From Rudanella lutea DSM 19387 (GTDB lineage Bacteria > Bacteroidota > Bacteroidia > Cytophagales > Spirosomataceae), in the NCBI RefSeq assembly GCF_000383955.1, contig NZ_KB913013.1:2586694-2650693 (forward strand): a DNA stretch of 64,000 bases, given 5' to 3'. A program made the position numbers and the translations under genes. The notes under the pieces are model-generated. The model was not told the origin of the DNA and made no database searches. It worked only from the letters and a program-made list of their open reading frames with translations. Of the stretch, positions 1 to 10,900 are shown piece by piece. Within the stretch, counting starts at the first letter, position 1; every line of letters starts with the position of its first letter.

Positions 1-2574
1 CAATCGGCGGGCATCGGCAGCCAGTTCCTCACCCACCAAGTCGGGATATTCGTCGCGGAAGGTCAGAATAGCCGAGGGTTCAATACCCACCAGCGGGGTT
101 TCGTCGCTTACCAGCCCGGCCAGTGCCCGCACGTTGGTCTCGGCCATGTTGCGGGCCATCTTCAACAAACCTTTTGAGAGGGCTGCCCGGCCGCTTTCGC
201 CATGCTGGGGCATTATCACCTCATACCCCAGCCGTTCGAGCAGTTGAATGGCTTTCTGCCCAATCTGAACATCGTTGAAGTTGGTAAACTCGTCGCAAAA
301 GAAGTAGAGCTTACGGCCATTTGATGGCCCGCGATGTACGTGCCGCGACGAGCTACCGAACCACTTGCGCAACGTTTGTTTGCTCAGTAAAGGCATCGAC
401 CGGTCGGGGTGGAACCCAACGAGTCCGTTGGCTATCCGCCGGAGCGCCGGTGTACCCAATACCCCATTCCAGGCCCAGGGTACGTAGCTTGCCAGCCCCG
501 CCAACCGGGTAAAATTGGCCACCAGCCGCGACCGCACCGGCACACCGTTGGCATCGTAATAATGTTGCAAAAATTCGGCTTTCAGCTTGGCCACGTCGAC
601 ATTCGAGGGGCATTCCGACTTACAGCCTTTGCACGACAGACAGAGGTCATACACCTCCTTGATCTCGTGATGGTCGAAACGGTTCTCTTTAGGCGAGCGG
701 GTGAGCATCTCACGCAGGATGTTGGCCCGGGCGCGGGTTGTATCTTTTTCATTACGGGTAGCCATGTAGCTGGGGCACATGGTTCCGCCCGAAAGGTGCG
801 TTTTGCGACAATCGCCCGACCCATTGCACTGTTCGGCATGTTGCAGAACATCCTGATCCTTGTACCGAAAATAGGTCTGAAAAGCCGGCGTTTGCTGACC
901 AGCTTCGTACCGCAGAAACGTATCCATCGGGGGCGTTTCTACAATTTTGCCGGGGTTGAAAATACCTTCAGGGTCCCAGGTATGCTTCAGTTGCCGCATC
1001 AGCTCGTAATTGTGCGGCCCCACCATTTTCGGGATAAACTCACCCCGCAGGCGGCCATCCCCATGTTCACCCGAGAGCGAACCATCATACTTTTTCACCA
1101 GAGCGGCAATTTCTTCGGCAATCATCCGAAACTGCCGGTGCCCTTCGGCCGTTTTCAGGTTGATAATCGGGCGCAGGTGCAGCTCACCCGAGCCGGCATG
1201 TGCATAGTGCACCGAGGTCATGCCGTGCTTTTTCAGAATATCATTGAAGTCGCGGATGTAGTCGGGCTGATCATGCACGTCCACGGCTGTATCTTCAATC
1301 ACGGCTACCGCCTTCTCGTCGCCCGGCAGGTTGCCCAGCAAACCCAGCCCGGCCTTGCGGAGTGTCCAGATTTTCTTGCTGTCATCCCCAAACAGCAGCG
1401 GAAAGTGATAGCCCATCCCGGCGGCCCGCATTTCGGCTTCCATCTGGGCGGCCAGTTGGGCCACCTCCTCGCGGGTGTCGCGCGATAAGTCAACAACCAG
1501 AATAATCGGGAAAGCCCCTGCTTCGCTGCTACCGGGAGTAGCTTCGTTTTCGGCGGGTACCGCTACGGGCCGACGCTGCACAAAAAAGCTGTTGTTGCGC
1601 TGCTCGGCATTGGTGTTGGCCCGCTCCAGAATAATATCATCGATTACCTCTACGGCATACGGCCGGTATTTCAAGGCAACCAGCGTAGCGCGCAGGGCCT
1701 CGTCGATCGACTGGCAGTGCACAGCCACCAAACCCGACTCTTTGGGCGGTAGCGGTACCAGGTTAAGTTTGATTTCGGTCAGGAAACAGAGCGTTCCTTC
1801 CGAGCCAGCAATGAGTTTGCAGAAGTTGAACGGTTCACCGTCGGGGGTAAACGGTGCACAATCGAGCAACATATCCAGGGCATAGCCAGTGTTGCGTCGT
1901 TCGATACTGCGCTTTGGGAAGTTCCGGCGAATCTCGGCCTGATTGGCCGAATCCGACAGCATAGTGTTTGTTTGGAGGTAAATCTTGTCTAACAGCGAGG
2001 CCGACCCATTTTTTCCGGCTGCCTGCTGTACGCGCTCACTAAACTGAGCAGACTCGGTGGCCGAAAACTCCACCTCCGAACCGTCGGCCAGAATGGCCTT
2101 TACCGATAGTAAATGCTCCCGTGCCGATCCATACACGACCGAGTTGGAGCCGCAGGAATTATTGCCCACCATCCCGCCAATCATAGCCCGGTTGGCCGTT
2201 GAGGTCTCAGGGCCGTAAAACAGACCGTAGGGCTTTAGCAAGAGGTTCAGTTCATCGCGAACTACCCCCGGCTGCACGCGTACCCAACGCTCGGCCGGGT
2301 TAATCTCCAGAATCTGGTTGAAATGCTTCGATACGTCGACTACAACACCGTTGCCAACCACCTGCCCCGCCAGTGATGTACCGGCCGTACGTGGAATGAG
2401 TGACAGCTTGTTAGAGCGAGCGTATTCGATGAGCCGGTGCAAATCAGCAATGGTTTTAGGCATTGCCACGGCGGCTGGCTTCTCCCGGTAAGCCGAAGCA
2501 TCTGTTGCGTATACTATACGAATGGTATCATCGTCGAAAAACTCGCCGTCGAGCTGCGGTCGCATATAAGCCAT
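1..2574 (-). CDS. FAD-linked oxidase / Fe-S oxidoreductase, YdiJ-like (C-terminus cut by window edge)
   Basis: The reading frame is open from the ATG at 2574 to the window edge, giving 858 codons of a protein that is normally around 1,000 residues. The N-terminal half is a PCMH-type FAD domain (PRTAGTSLAGQVVGNG, then GGMVGNNSCGSNS), followed by an FAD-oxidase C domain with SGEHGDGRLRGEF. After that come two Fe-S binding segments, a CNGSGDC...MCPSYMATR cluster and CLSCKGCKSECPSNVD, and the start of a CCG-type domain. This architecture is that of YdiJ-type D-2-hydroxyacid (D-2-hydroxyglutarate or D-lactate) dehydrogenases, which pass electrons to the quinone pool; the substrate cannot be assigned here. 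A second possible start is the Met at 2565. The gene is divergent from the SusC gene across an AT-rich gap. Confidence 0.88.
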   Translation of the reverse strand, partial: MAYMRPQLDGEFFDDDTIRIVYATDASAYREKPAAVAMPKTIADLHRLIEYARSNKLSLIPRTAGTSLAGQVVGNGVVVDVSKHFNQILEINPAERWVRVQPGVVRDELNLLLKPYGLFYGPETSTANRAMIGGMVGNNSCGSNSVVYGSAREHLLSVKAILADGSEVEFSATESAQFSERVQQAAGKNGSASLLDKIYLQTNTMLSDSANQAEIRRNFPKRSIERRNTGYALDMLLDCAPFTPDGEPFNFCKLIAGSEGTLCFLTEIKLNLVPLPPKESGLVAVHCQSIDEALRATLVALKYRPYAVEVIDDIILERANTNAEQRNNSFFVQRRPVAVPAENEATPGSSEAGAFPIILVVDLSRDTREEVAQLAAQMEAEMRAAGMGYHFPLLFGDDSKKIWTLRKAGLGLLGNLPGDEKAVAVIEDTAVDVHDQPDYIRDFNDILKKHGMTSVHYAHAGSGELHLRPIINLKTAEGHRQFRMIAEEIAALVKKYDGSLSGEHGDGRLRGEFIPKMVGPHNYELMRQLKHTWDPEGIFNPGKIVETPPMDTFLRYEAGQQTPAFQTYFRYKDQDVLQHAEQCNGSGDCRKTHLSGGTMCPSYMATRNEKDTTRARANILREMLTRSPKENRFDHHEIKEVYDLCLSCKGCKSECPSNVDVAKLKAEFLQHYYDANGVPVRSRLVANFTRLAGLASYVPWAWNGVLGTPALRRIANGLVGFHPDRSMPLLSKQTLRKWFGSSSRHVHRGPSNGRKLYFFCDEFTNFNDVQIGQKAIQLLERLGYEVIMPQHGESGRAALSKGLLKMARNMAETNVRALAGLVSDETPLVGIEPSAILTFRDEYPDLVGEELAADARRL

Positions 2575-3069
2575 TGGAGTAGGAATGTACTACGAAAAGA
2601 GACCTCTTTTTCGTAAAAAATGCACCCCAAAATTAACATTTTTTTAGATATGGAAGCTCTCAAATTCAGACCTATCGGGACTACAAATAATTATATTCTA
2701 CGGCCTTTTTTATAAGGCTAAGTAATTGTGAATGACTACAAAATTCTCGAAATTATATAACTATAGTGCAAAAACCTTTGTCACGACTATTTTACAAACT
2801 AATACCATTTTAACCTACTCTTACTGCATTTTAGCAGGCACTCATTTGTATTTTAAGAATCACAGATTGTAATTTGCTTAATGGTTTGCCGGTAATGTTC
2901 TACTCCATCAGGCAAAGATGCTAAGTTACCTCAAGATCAGTTGGCCACGTGCTACTACTCAAAGGATGGTAATTATGACATTTACTTGCCTGTTTTACCG
3001 TGAGTGGTTAATTATTTCCTTCGCAAGCCACAAAACGCCCAACTATTTTTCAAACTTTTTCAAAAACCT
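2575..3069. other. Intergenic AT-rich region between divergent genes
   Basis: This stretch of about 495 bases is clearly AT-richer than its flanks and holds no convincing gene. It must carry promoters for the leftward oxidoreductase and the rightward SusC gene. I find no exact TAnnTTTG element on the SusC strand; the closest is a TAATTTG-like word near 2870. A GTG-initiated extension of the SusC frame begins at 3004 but encodes no signal-peptide-like sequence and is judged non-coding. Confidence 0.5.
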
Positions 3070-6000
3070 ATGATGGACAAATCCTACACAAGAAGCCAGT
3101 TTGTTGGCAACGTAGGTCAGGTTGGCAACCGCCAACTCCAGTCGTCTGGACGCACCACATGGCTTAGTTTTATAGCCATGCTGACGCTAATGGTTCTGGT
3201 AACCGTACAGTCAGCCTGGGCTCAGGGCCAAACCGTTTCGGGTAAGGTAACCGCCAGCAGCGTGGGGATCCCCGGCGTAACGGTACAGGTTAAAGGTGAG
3301 TCGCGGGGAACCACGACCGATGCCGACGGTAACTACCGTCTGAACAATGTGGGTGGCAACGCTACCCTGATTTTTAGCTCGATTGGTTACACCTCACAGG
3401 AAGTAGCTGTTGGTAACCGCACTACCGTTGACGTACAGTTGGCCGAAGACAACAAAACGCTGAGCGAAGTTGTCGTGATTGGTTACGGTACGCAAAAGGT
3501 GAAAGATGCAACCGGTTCAGTAGTTGCACTCGGCTCGAAAGACTTCAACAAAGGGGTGATTGCATCGCCTGAGCAACTCCTCCAGGGCCGGGCGGCTGGT
3601 ATCCAGATTACGCCTGCCAGTGGTGAGCCAGGTGCAGGTATCAACATTCGTATCCGTGGTACGGCTTCGCTGCGGTCTAACAACAACCCTCTGTTCGTTG
3701 TTGACGGCGTGCCTCTCGACGGTGGCGATGTGTCGAACGGTGACCGGAACTTCGGTACGGGCCGTCAGCCTGCGCGTAACCCGCTGAACTTCCTGAACCC
3801 CGACGACATCGAGAACATCTCAGTTCTGAAAGATGCGTCGGCTGCCGCTATCTACGGTGCCCGGGGTGCCAACGGGGTTGTTTTGATCACGACCCGGAAA
3901 GGCAAGGCAGGCGCTCAGACCCTGAACATCTCGGCTAACACGAGTATCTCAAGCGTACTGCGCAAGTATGACCTGCTCAATGCCAGCGAGTATCCTGACG
4001 CTGTTCGCCGGGCGGGTGGCGACCCCACTACCCCATCTGTAAATGGTGGTGCCAGCACCGATTGGCAGGACGCTATTCTGCGCACGGGTGTATCGCAAAA
4101 CTACAACATCAGCTACGGTGGTGGTAACGACAACACGCGCTACCAGATGTCGCTGGGTTACTCCGATCAGCAAGGTGTTATTAAGAAAGCCGCGCTGCGT
4201 CGTTTGACTGGCCGGATCAATGCTTCACACGAGCTGTTCAACGATAAGGTGGTTCTTGACCTGTCGATGACTACGTCGGGCCTGACCGACGTTCTGGTAC
4301 CTAACGGTGACAACGCTGGTTTCCAGGGTAACCTGATCACGGCGGCTATCCAGGCTAACCCAACGTATCCAATTCGTGATGCGCAGGGCCGTTTCTTCAA
4401 CCCGGATGGCTACAACAGCGCCGGCCGCCCGAACGGTAACACGTTCCGTAACCCGGTATCTCTGCTTGAGATGATCGACGATCAGCAGAAAACCGTTCGT
4501 ACGCTCGCCAGCCTGGGTGCAACCTGGAAGATTACCGAAGGGTTGTCGTACAAGATGAACTTTGGTCTGGACAACGCCCGGGCCGAACGTCGGGGTAACA
4601 TCCTCCGTAACATTCCTGGCTTCGACATTACGGACAACGCCGGATCAGCATTCATCCAGAACCGGACTCGTCAGTCACGTCTGATCGAGCATACGCTGTC
4701 GTACAACAAGAAACTGGGTATTGGTACCATAGACGCCGTTGCCGGTTTCTCGTACCAGAAGTTTGAAAACCTGGGTAGCTTCGTAGCCGCCAGCCGCTTC
4801 ATTCCTGAGGCCGATCTGCTGTTCCCCTACACCAACAACCTGGGTGGTGCCAACAACCTGGGTACGAACAAAGCGTACGAAGGTGGTTCGGACCGGGATC
4901 AGAGCGAGCTTCAGTCATACTTCGGTCGGGTGAACTACAACATCCAGGACAAGTACCTCCTGACGGCTACTGTACGGGTTGACGGTTCTTCGAAATTCGG
5001 TGTTAACAACAAGTACGGTACGTTCCCTGCATTCGCAGCCGCCTGGAAAGTGTCGCAGGAAGAGTTTGCTAAAAACCTGGGTGTAGACATCAAGGTTCGT
5101 GGTAACTGGGGTATCACCGGTAACCAGGAGTTCCCATCTACGCTGACTCGTAACCGCTTCGCGTTTGTAAACAGTGGTTCAGGGGTTGCCCGCGATATTA
5201 CGCCGAACGACAACCTGCGCTGGGAGCAAACCATGCAGTATGGTGCGGGTGTTGACCTTGGTTTCTTCGGCGGTCGTCTGTCAGCTACGGTTGACTACTT
5301 CAACCGGAACACCAAAGACCTATTGTTTGAAGCCCTTTACGCTGCGCCGGCACCGGCTCGTGCCCGCTGGATCAACCTGCCTGCCAACGTAATCAACAGC
5401 GGTTTGGAAGTGGCTGTTAACTACGACATCTTGCCACAGAGCAAACTGCGCTGGGACGTATCGGCCAACGCTACCTTCCTGCGCAACCGCGTATCGAACT
5501 TCTCAGGTCTGTACAACACGGGTGAAATCAACGGTCAGGGTCTGACAGGTGCTTTTGCTCAACGGATTGTAAACGATCTGCCGCTGTTCTCGTTCTTCAT
5601 GCCAACGTTCGCAGGGTATGATAACAACGGTTTTGGTCAGTACACCGACCCCTCGCTGCAACTGGTTTATCAGGGAAGCGCCATTCCGACGTTCAACTTC
5701 GGTTTGACGAACAACTTCACGTATGGCAACTGGAGCGCCAGCATCTTCCTCAACGGGGTAACCGGTGGCTACATCTACAACAACACCGCCAACGCTGTAT
5801 TTACGAAGGGTAACCTGCGTAATGGCCGTAACGTAACCCGCGAAGAAGCCAATAGCGCCGAAAACGCCCTCAACCCACCGCTGGTTTCGACCCGCTTCCT
5901 GGAGAAGAGCGATTTCGTACGTCTGTCGAACCTGACGGTAGGTTACAGCCTCCCGTTGAAGTCTACTACGTTTGCCAAGAGCATCCGCTTCTCGGTGACC

Positions 6001-6153
6001 GGTCAGAACCTGTTGTTGTTCACGGGCTACTCGGGTATCGACCCAGAGGTGAACGTTAGCAAGTCAATTGATGGTATTCCCTCGCTCGGTATTGACTATG
6101 GTGCTTTCCCGACGGCCCGTACCTTCACTTTTGGTGTTAGCGTAGGCTTCTAA
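3070..6153 (+). CDS. SusC/RagA-type TonB-dependent outer-membrane transporter
   Basis: This 1,027-residue protein has a long N-terminal leader with a hydrophobic stretch ending AWAQ near residue 51, consistent with a Sec signal. A carboxypeptidase-D-like beta-sandwich follows (about 53-140, ending in the TonB-box-like LSEVVVIGYG). Next is the plug domain (about 165-278, with LFVVDGVPLDGG and YGARGANGVVLITTRKGK), then a 22-strand-type barrel that ends in the aromatic residue of GVSVGF. SusC proteins import large ligands across the outer membrane under TonB control, and SusD acts as the lid. The ATG at 3070 (or the adjacent one at 3073) is preferred because the upstream GTG extension lacks signal features. 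SusD follows 126 bases downstream. The substrate is unknown; no glycoside hydrolase, lyase or sulfatase lies nearby. Confidence 0.93.
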   Translation: MMDKSYTRSQFVGNVGQVGNRQLQSSGRTTWLSFIAMLTLMVLVTVQSAWAQGQTVSGKVTASSVGIPGVTVQVKGESRGTTTDADGNYRLNNVGGNATLIFSSIGYTSQEVAVGNRTTVDVQLAEDNKTLSEVVVIGYGTQKVKDATGSVVALGSKDFNKGVIASPEQLLQGRAAGIQITPASGEPGAGINIRIRGTASLRSNNNPLFVVDGVPLDGGDVSNGDRNFGTGRQPARNPLNFLNPDDIENISVLKDASAAAIYGARGANGVVLITTRKGKAGAQTLNISANTSISSVLRKYDLLNASEYPDAVRRAGGDPTTPSVNGGASTDWQDAILRTGVSQNYNISYGGGNDNTRYQMSLGYSDQQGVIKKAALRRLTGRINASHELFNDKVVLDLSMTTSGLTDVLVPNGDNAGFQGNLITAAIQANPTYPIRDAQGRFFNPDGYNSAGRPNGNTFRNPVSLLEMIDDQQKTVRTLASLGATWKITEGLSYKMNFGLDNARAERRGNILRNIPGFDITDNAGSAFIQNRTRQSRLIEHTLSYNKKLGIGTIDAVAGFSYQKFENLGSFVAASRFIPEADLLFPYTNNLGGANNLGTNKAYEGGSDRDQSELQSYFGRVNYNIQDKYLLTATVRVDGSSKFGVNNKYGTFPAFAAAWKVSQEEFAKNLGVDIKVRGNWGITGNQEFPSTLTRNRFAFVNSGSGVARDITPNDNLRWEQTMQYGAGVDLGFFGGRLSATVDYFNRNTKDLLFEALYAAPAPARARWINLPANVINSGLEVAVNYDILPQSKLRWDVSANATFLRNRVSNFSGLYNTGEINGQGLTGAFAQRIVNDLPLFSFFMPTFAGYDNNGFGQYTDPSLQLVYQGSAIPTFNFGLTNNFTYGNWSASIFLNGVTGGYIYNNTANAVFTKGNLRNGRNVTREEANSAENALNPPLVSTRFLEKSDFVRLSNLTVGYSLPLKSTTFAKSIRFSVTGQNLLLFTGYSGIDPEVNVSKSIDGIPSLGIDYGAFPTARTFTFGVSVGF

Positions 6154-6279
6154 TCTGTTTGTTCATCAGAATTTGTCACCAGACAGATTTCAAGAAAAAG
6201 TATAACAATTTAGTTCAACACACAATTCTTGCTTGTACAAGGAACTGTTAACTTTTTTGTTCAAATACGACAACAAAAA

Positions 6280-7833
6280 ATGAAAACCTCCAACTTGACT
6301 CTTGTCATTGCAGCTACCTTGGCGTTTACTGCTGTAGGCTGTACGGACCTGGAAGATAAAGTAATTGGTCAGCCTGTTGACGTTACACAACGTCCGGGCG
6401 CTCAGGTCGATCTGACCAGTTTGCTCAGTGGTGTGTACGGTCAGCTGAATGGCCTGGCCGACCAGGCAAACACCTACGCCATGGGTGAGCACTCATCGGA
6501 TGAGATGATGGGACCAACCCGTGGTACTGACTGGGACGACTTTGGTACCTGGCGTCGTTTGCACCAGCACACCTGGGACGCTACCCACAACCAGGTTGTA
6601 GCTACCTGGAACACGTTGAACACGGGTGTTTTCCGGGCAACGGAATTGATCGCAGCGGCCCAGAGCAACCCTTCGGTGTTGGCACAGGGCCGGTTCTTGC
6701 GGGCGTTCTTCATGTACCACATTGTAGACCTCTACGGTCAGGTACCTTTCCGTGAAGCAAACGCCAGCTTTGACACCAACCCACGGGTACTCTCGCGGGC
6801 TGAAGCCACACAGTTTATCGTTGACGATCTGACTGCGGCTATTCCAGGCCTGCCTACCACAGCCAATGCGTCGCAGACAACAGCAACACGGGCCGCCGGT
6901 CAGTTCCTGATGGCCAAAGTGATGCTGAACAAAGCGGTGTTTGTGCAGAACCCCCAGCAGCCACAGGGTCCTTACACCTTCGCTCAGGGAGATATGAACG
7001 CGGTGATTGCTAACTGTGATGCGATCATCAACTCAGGCACGTTCGCGCTGGAGCCATCAGGCCAGTATTTCGACAACTTCCACTGGGACAACACAACACT
7101 CTCACGGGAGCTGGTGTTTGCCCTGCGGAACGACAAAGGAGCTGCTCCGGCCAACGCCCGGAACCGGTTCTACATGACGCTGCACTACAACCAGAACCCA
7201 TCGGGCTGGAATGGTTTTACGACTCTGGCTGATTTCTACAACAGCTTCGAAGCCAATGACCAGCGCCGGGGTGCTACCATCCCTGGTATGACCGATGTAT
7301 TGGGTCTTCGGGCTGGTTTCCTCGCAGGTCAGCAGACAAACGGCGCTGGCCGTCCGCTGACCGACCGAGGTGGTGCTCCGCTGGCGTTTACGCCTGACGT
7401 AAACCTGCTGTATGCTAACGAGCGGATGGGTATCCGGGTTGTTAAATACTTCCCCGATCCAACCGACATCGATAACAGCGGTAACGACTACGTTATGTTC
7501 CGTTACGCCGACGTACTCCTGATGAAAGCTGAGGCTATCCTGCGTGGTGGTACGGCTACAGGTGGTGCTACGGTAGCCAGTCTGGTTAACCAGATTCGGG
7601 CAGCTCGGGGTGCTTCGAACCTGACGAGCGTGAACGAAGCGGCTCTGTTGGCTGAGCGTGGTCGCGAACTGTACTGGGAAGGCTGGCGCCGGAACGACAT
7701 GATCCGGTTCGGTACCTTCCTGAACCCGTTCGACCAGAAGCCAACGGCTACACCCCCGCACCGCGTAGTGTACCCGATTCCGCAGCAGGCCATCGATACC
7801 AACCCGAACCTGAAGCAGAACTTCGGTTACTAA
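6280..7833 (+). CDS. SusD/RagB family outer-membrane lipoprotein
   Basis: This 517-residue protein starts at the ATG at 6280; the extension upstream to a TTG at 6229 has no signal character. The N-terminus is a hydrophobic helix ending in the lipobox AVGC, so it should be lipidated and exported. The body has the helical TPR-like SusD fold signatures: RFLRAFFMYHIVDLYGQVPF around residue 140, RYADVLLMKAEA, and the C-terminal RGRELYWEGWRRNDMIRFG followed by YPIPQQAIDTNPNLKQNFGY. SusD proteins cap the SusC barrel and bind the ligand. It is co-directional with the SusC gene and is followed by a hairpin that may end or attenuate the transcript. Confidence 0.94.
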   Translation: MKTSNLTLVIAATLAFTAVGCTDLEDKVIGQPVDVTQRPGAQVDLTSLLSGVYGQLNGLADQANTYAMGEHSSDEMMGPTRGTDWDDFGTWRRLHQHTWDATHNQVVATWNTLNTGVFRATELIAAAQSNPSVLAQGRFLRAFFMYHIVDLYGQVPFREANASFDTNPRVLSRAEATQFIVDDLTAAIPGLPTTANASQTTATRAAGQFLMAKVMLNKAVFVQNPQQPQGPYTFAQGDMNAVIANCDAIINSGTFALEPSGQYFDNFHWDNTTLSRELVFALRNDKGAAPANARNRFYMTLHYNQNPSGWNGFTTLADFYNSFEANDQRRGATIPGMTDVLGLRAGFLAGQQTNGAGRPLTDRGGAPLAFTPDVNLLYANERMGIRVVKYFPDPTDIDNSGNDYVMFRYADVLLMKAEAILRGGTATGGATVASLVNQIRAARGASNLTSVNEAALLAERGRELYWEGWRRNDMIRFGTFLNPFDQKPTATPPHRVVYPIPQQAIDTNPNLKQNFGY

Positions 7834-7854
7834 GCGTAACGAATCTGTACTCTC

Positions 7855-7887
7855 GCAAACAGCAGCTCGTTAAGGGCTGCTGTTTGC
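7855..7887 (+). terminator. Hairpin after susD (terminator or attenuator)
   Basis: A perfect 12-bp stem (GCAAACAGCAGC / GCTGCTGTTTGC) encloses a 9-base loop, starting 21 bases after the SusD stop. The downstream U-tract is weak (ATTCTAACC), so partial read-through into the three propeller genes is possible. Confidence 0.65.
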
Positions 7888-7965
7888 ATTCTAACCTAAC
7901 CGAGGAGGGCAAGAATCTGCCCGGTTGGCTGCACTTATCATGGGCGATAGACGTTCTAACGGGTA

Positions 7966-10900
7966 ATGAAAAACCTATGTTTGTTGAGTGCGTTGCTCGC
8001 TTTGGGCGCCTGTTCGACGGAGACACCGTTATTTGAAAAAACTGACCCGGCACAGACCGGTATCACGTTTGCCAATCAACTACAGGAAACAGAGGGGGAA
8101 AACGTACTTGCGTTTGAGTATTTCTATAATGGGGGCGGTGTGGCCGCTGGCGATCTGAACAACGACGGCCGGGTCGACCTTGTGTTTACGGGCAATCAGG
8201 TTGGCAATAAGCTATACCTCAACCAGACCGAACCCGGCTCCAATCAACTGGCGTTTTCAGACGTAACCGACAAAGCGCGCATCGCCGGGCGGCCCGGCGG
8301 CTGGAAAACCGGCGTCACCCTCGCCGATGTAAATGCCGATGGCTGGCTCGACATCTACGTCTGCTACTCAGGACCTCGCCCCGAGGCCGAGCGGCCAAAC
8401 CAGCTTTTCATCAACAATCACGACCTTACCTTTACCGAACAGGCAGCCCAATACGGACTCGACGACCGGGGCTATTCGGTACAGGCTACCTTTTTTGATT
8501 ATGACCGCGACGGGGACCTCGACTGTTTCCTGATCAATCATAACCTCTCGAACTACCAACGGCAGGAGGCCGCCGTGATGCGCAATAAGCGCGACGCAAA
8601 CGCGGGCGACAAACTATTCCGAAACGACGGCAGCCGCTTTGTGGATGTGTCGGAACAGGCGGGTATCCGGAGCAATCCACTCGGCTTTGGATTGAGCTGC
8701 GCCGTATCAGACCTGAACAATGACGGCTGGCCCGATATTTACGTCACCAACGACTTTGTCGAAGACGACTACTGCTACATCAATCAGGGGGCAACAGGCT
8801 CCAATGGCCCTACGTTTCGCGACGAACTCCGGGACCGGATTGCGCATACCTCGTACTCATCGATGGGCGCTGACGTGGCCGACCTGAACAACGATAACCG
8901 CCCCGATCTGATGACGCTCGACATGATGCCCGAGAGCAACGAGCGTCAGAAAACCCTACCCTGGCCCGATAACTGGAATGTGTACCAGGCTCAACTTCGC
9001 AACGGCTTCTGGCATCAGAATATGCGGAATATGCTCCAGATTCAACAGCCCAACGGCACCTTTGCCGAACTGGGCCAATTGGCGGGGGTAGCCGCTACCG
9101 ACTGGAGCTGGGGTGTGTTGCTGGCCGATTACGACCTGGATGGCCTCAAAGATATATTTGTAACCAACGGGGTGCTGCGCGACTTTACTGACGCCGATTT
9201 TGTCAAATTCTCGGATGATGCCGAAGGTAAGTCGATGCCGGTGCTGGAGCAGATTAAGCAGATGCCCAGTACCCGCTCAAAAAACTACATCTTTCGTAAC
9301 AACGGCGACCTGACATTCAGTAATCAGCAGCAAGCCTGGGGGTTCGATGAGCCCACCGTATCGAATGGGTGCGCCTACGCGGATCTGGACAACGATGGCG
9401 ACCTCGACCTGATCACCAACAACATCAACGAACCGGCCCGCGTGTACAGCAATCATGCCCGGGAGCGCACCCAAAACCATTATCTGAGCATTCGGCTACA
9501 GGGGCCACCCCAAAATCCGTTTGGCATAGGGGCCCGCCTGTCGGTTGAGCGGGCCGGGCAAACGCAGGTGCAGGAGTATTTCCCAACGCGGGGGTTTGAA
9601 TCGTGTAGCCACGATAAACTGCTGTTTGGTCTGAGCAACTCGGGTGAGCCGGTTCGGGTGACGGTGCGCTGGCCCGACGGCCGGTCGCAAACCCTCCCGG
9701 CGGTCAAGCCCGACCAAACGCTGACCCTGTCGTACACTAAAGCAGCCACGGCCCCGCAGCCCACGGCCCCAACCCAAGCGCCCCTGTTTACGGCCGGTCC
9801 GGCTGTACCCTTTACGCACCGCCCCGATTCTATCAACGCGTTCGACCGGCAGGTCTTGCTACCCATGCAGTACAGCGCCAACGGCCCACGAATAGCCACC
9901 GGCGATATCGATGGCGATGGTCAACCTGACGTGTTTGTATGCGGAAACGCACGGCAACCGGGGCAACTGTTTCGCCAATCGGGCGGCAGCTTCAAACCCG
10001 TTGCGATTTCGGGACTCGCCAGTCCGGGACTGGAGGGTAACACCAATCAGGATGCCTTGCTGGCCGACCTGAACGGCGATGGCACGCTCGACCTGTACGT
10101 GGTCAACGGCGGGTATGCCGTGCGCGAGCCCGAACGCCGGCAGGATAAGCTTTGGCTCAACCAACGGGGGCAGTTTGTACCGGCCCCGTTACCGGCCGAA
10201 ACCGCCAACAGCAGTTGCGTAAAAGCACTCGATCTGGACCGCGACGGGGACCTGGATCTGGTAGTGGGCGGGTCGATTCAGCCGTACCGGTTCCCGCTAT
10301 CCGACGAAACGTTTTTACTCATCAACGACGGCAAAGCCCGCTTCCGCAAGCAATCGCTGGGCGACCTGGGTCTGGTTTCTGACATTGCCGTGACCGATCT
10401 AGACCGCAATGGCTGGCCCGATCTGGTGGTGGTGGGCGAATGGATGCCGGTAACGACGCTACTCAACCAACGCGGCACGTTCGACCCGAAAGCGGCTCAA
10501 CGGTACGATGACCTGACTGGCTGGTGGAACCGCCTTGAAAAGGCCGACCTCGACGGTGATGGCGACGACGACCTGATTGTGGGCAATCTGGGCCTGAACA
10601 CACCCATCCGGGCGTCTAGCGAGCAGCCTGCCACCTTGGTTTACAACGATTTTGACGCCAACGGCACCATCGATTTTGTGATGAACTACGCCGTGGGCAA
10701 CGGGGTGTACCCGGCTTACTCCCGCGATGAGTTGTGCGAGCAGCTGCCCGTGTTACGCCGGAAATTTACAAGCTACAAACTGTACGCAGGGGCTACCCTT
10801 GCCGATTGCTTCGACCCCGAACAACTGAAGCAGAGTGGGCAAAAACAACTCACAACGGTACAGACCCTCGTACTCGAAAACAACAACGGCAAGCTGGTAC

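Noticed and set aside
409-1488. Long plus-strand open frame (359 codons) over the oxidoreductase gene
   Set aside because: It runs opposite to a continuous, motif-rich FAD/Fe-S protein on the minus strand and encodes nothing recognisable.
3004-3069. N-terminal extension of SusC from a GTG at 3004
   Set aside because: It adds 22 residues without export features, while the ATG at 3070 gives a plausible signal sequence.
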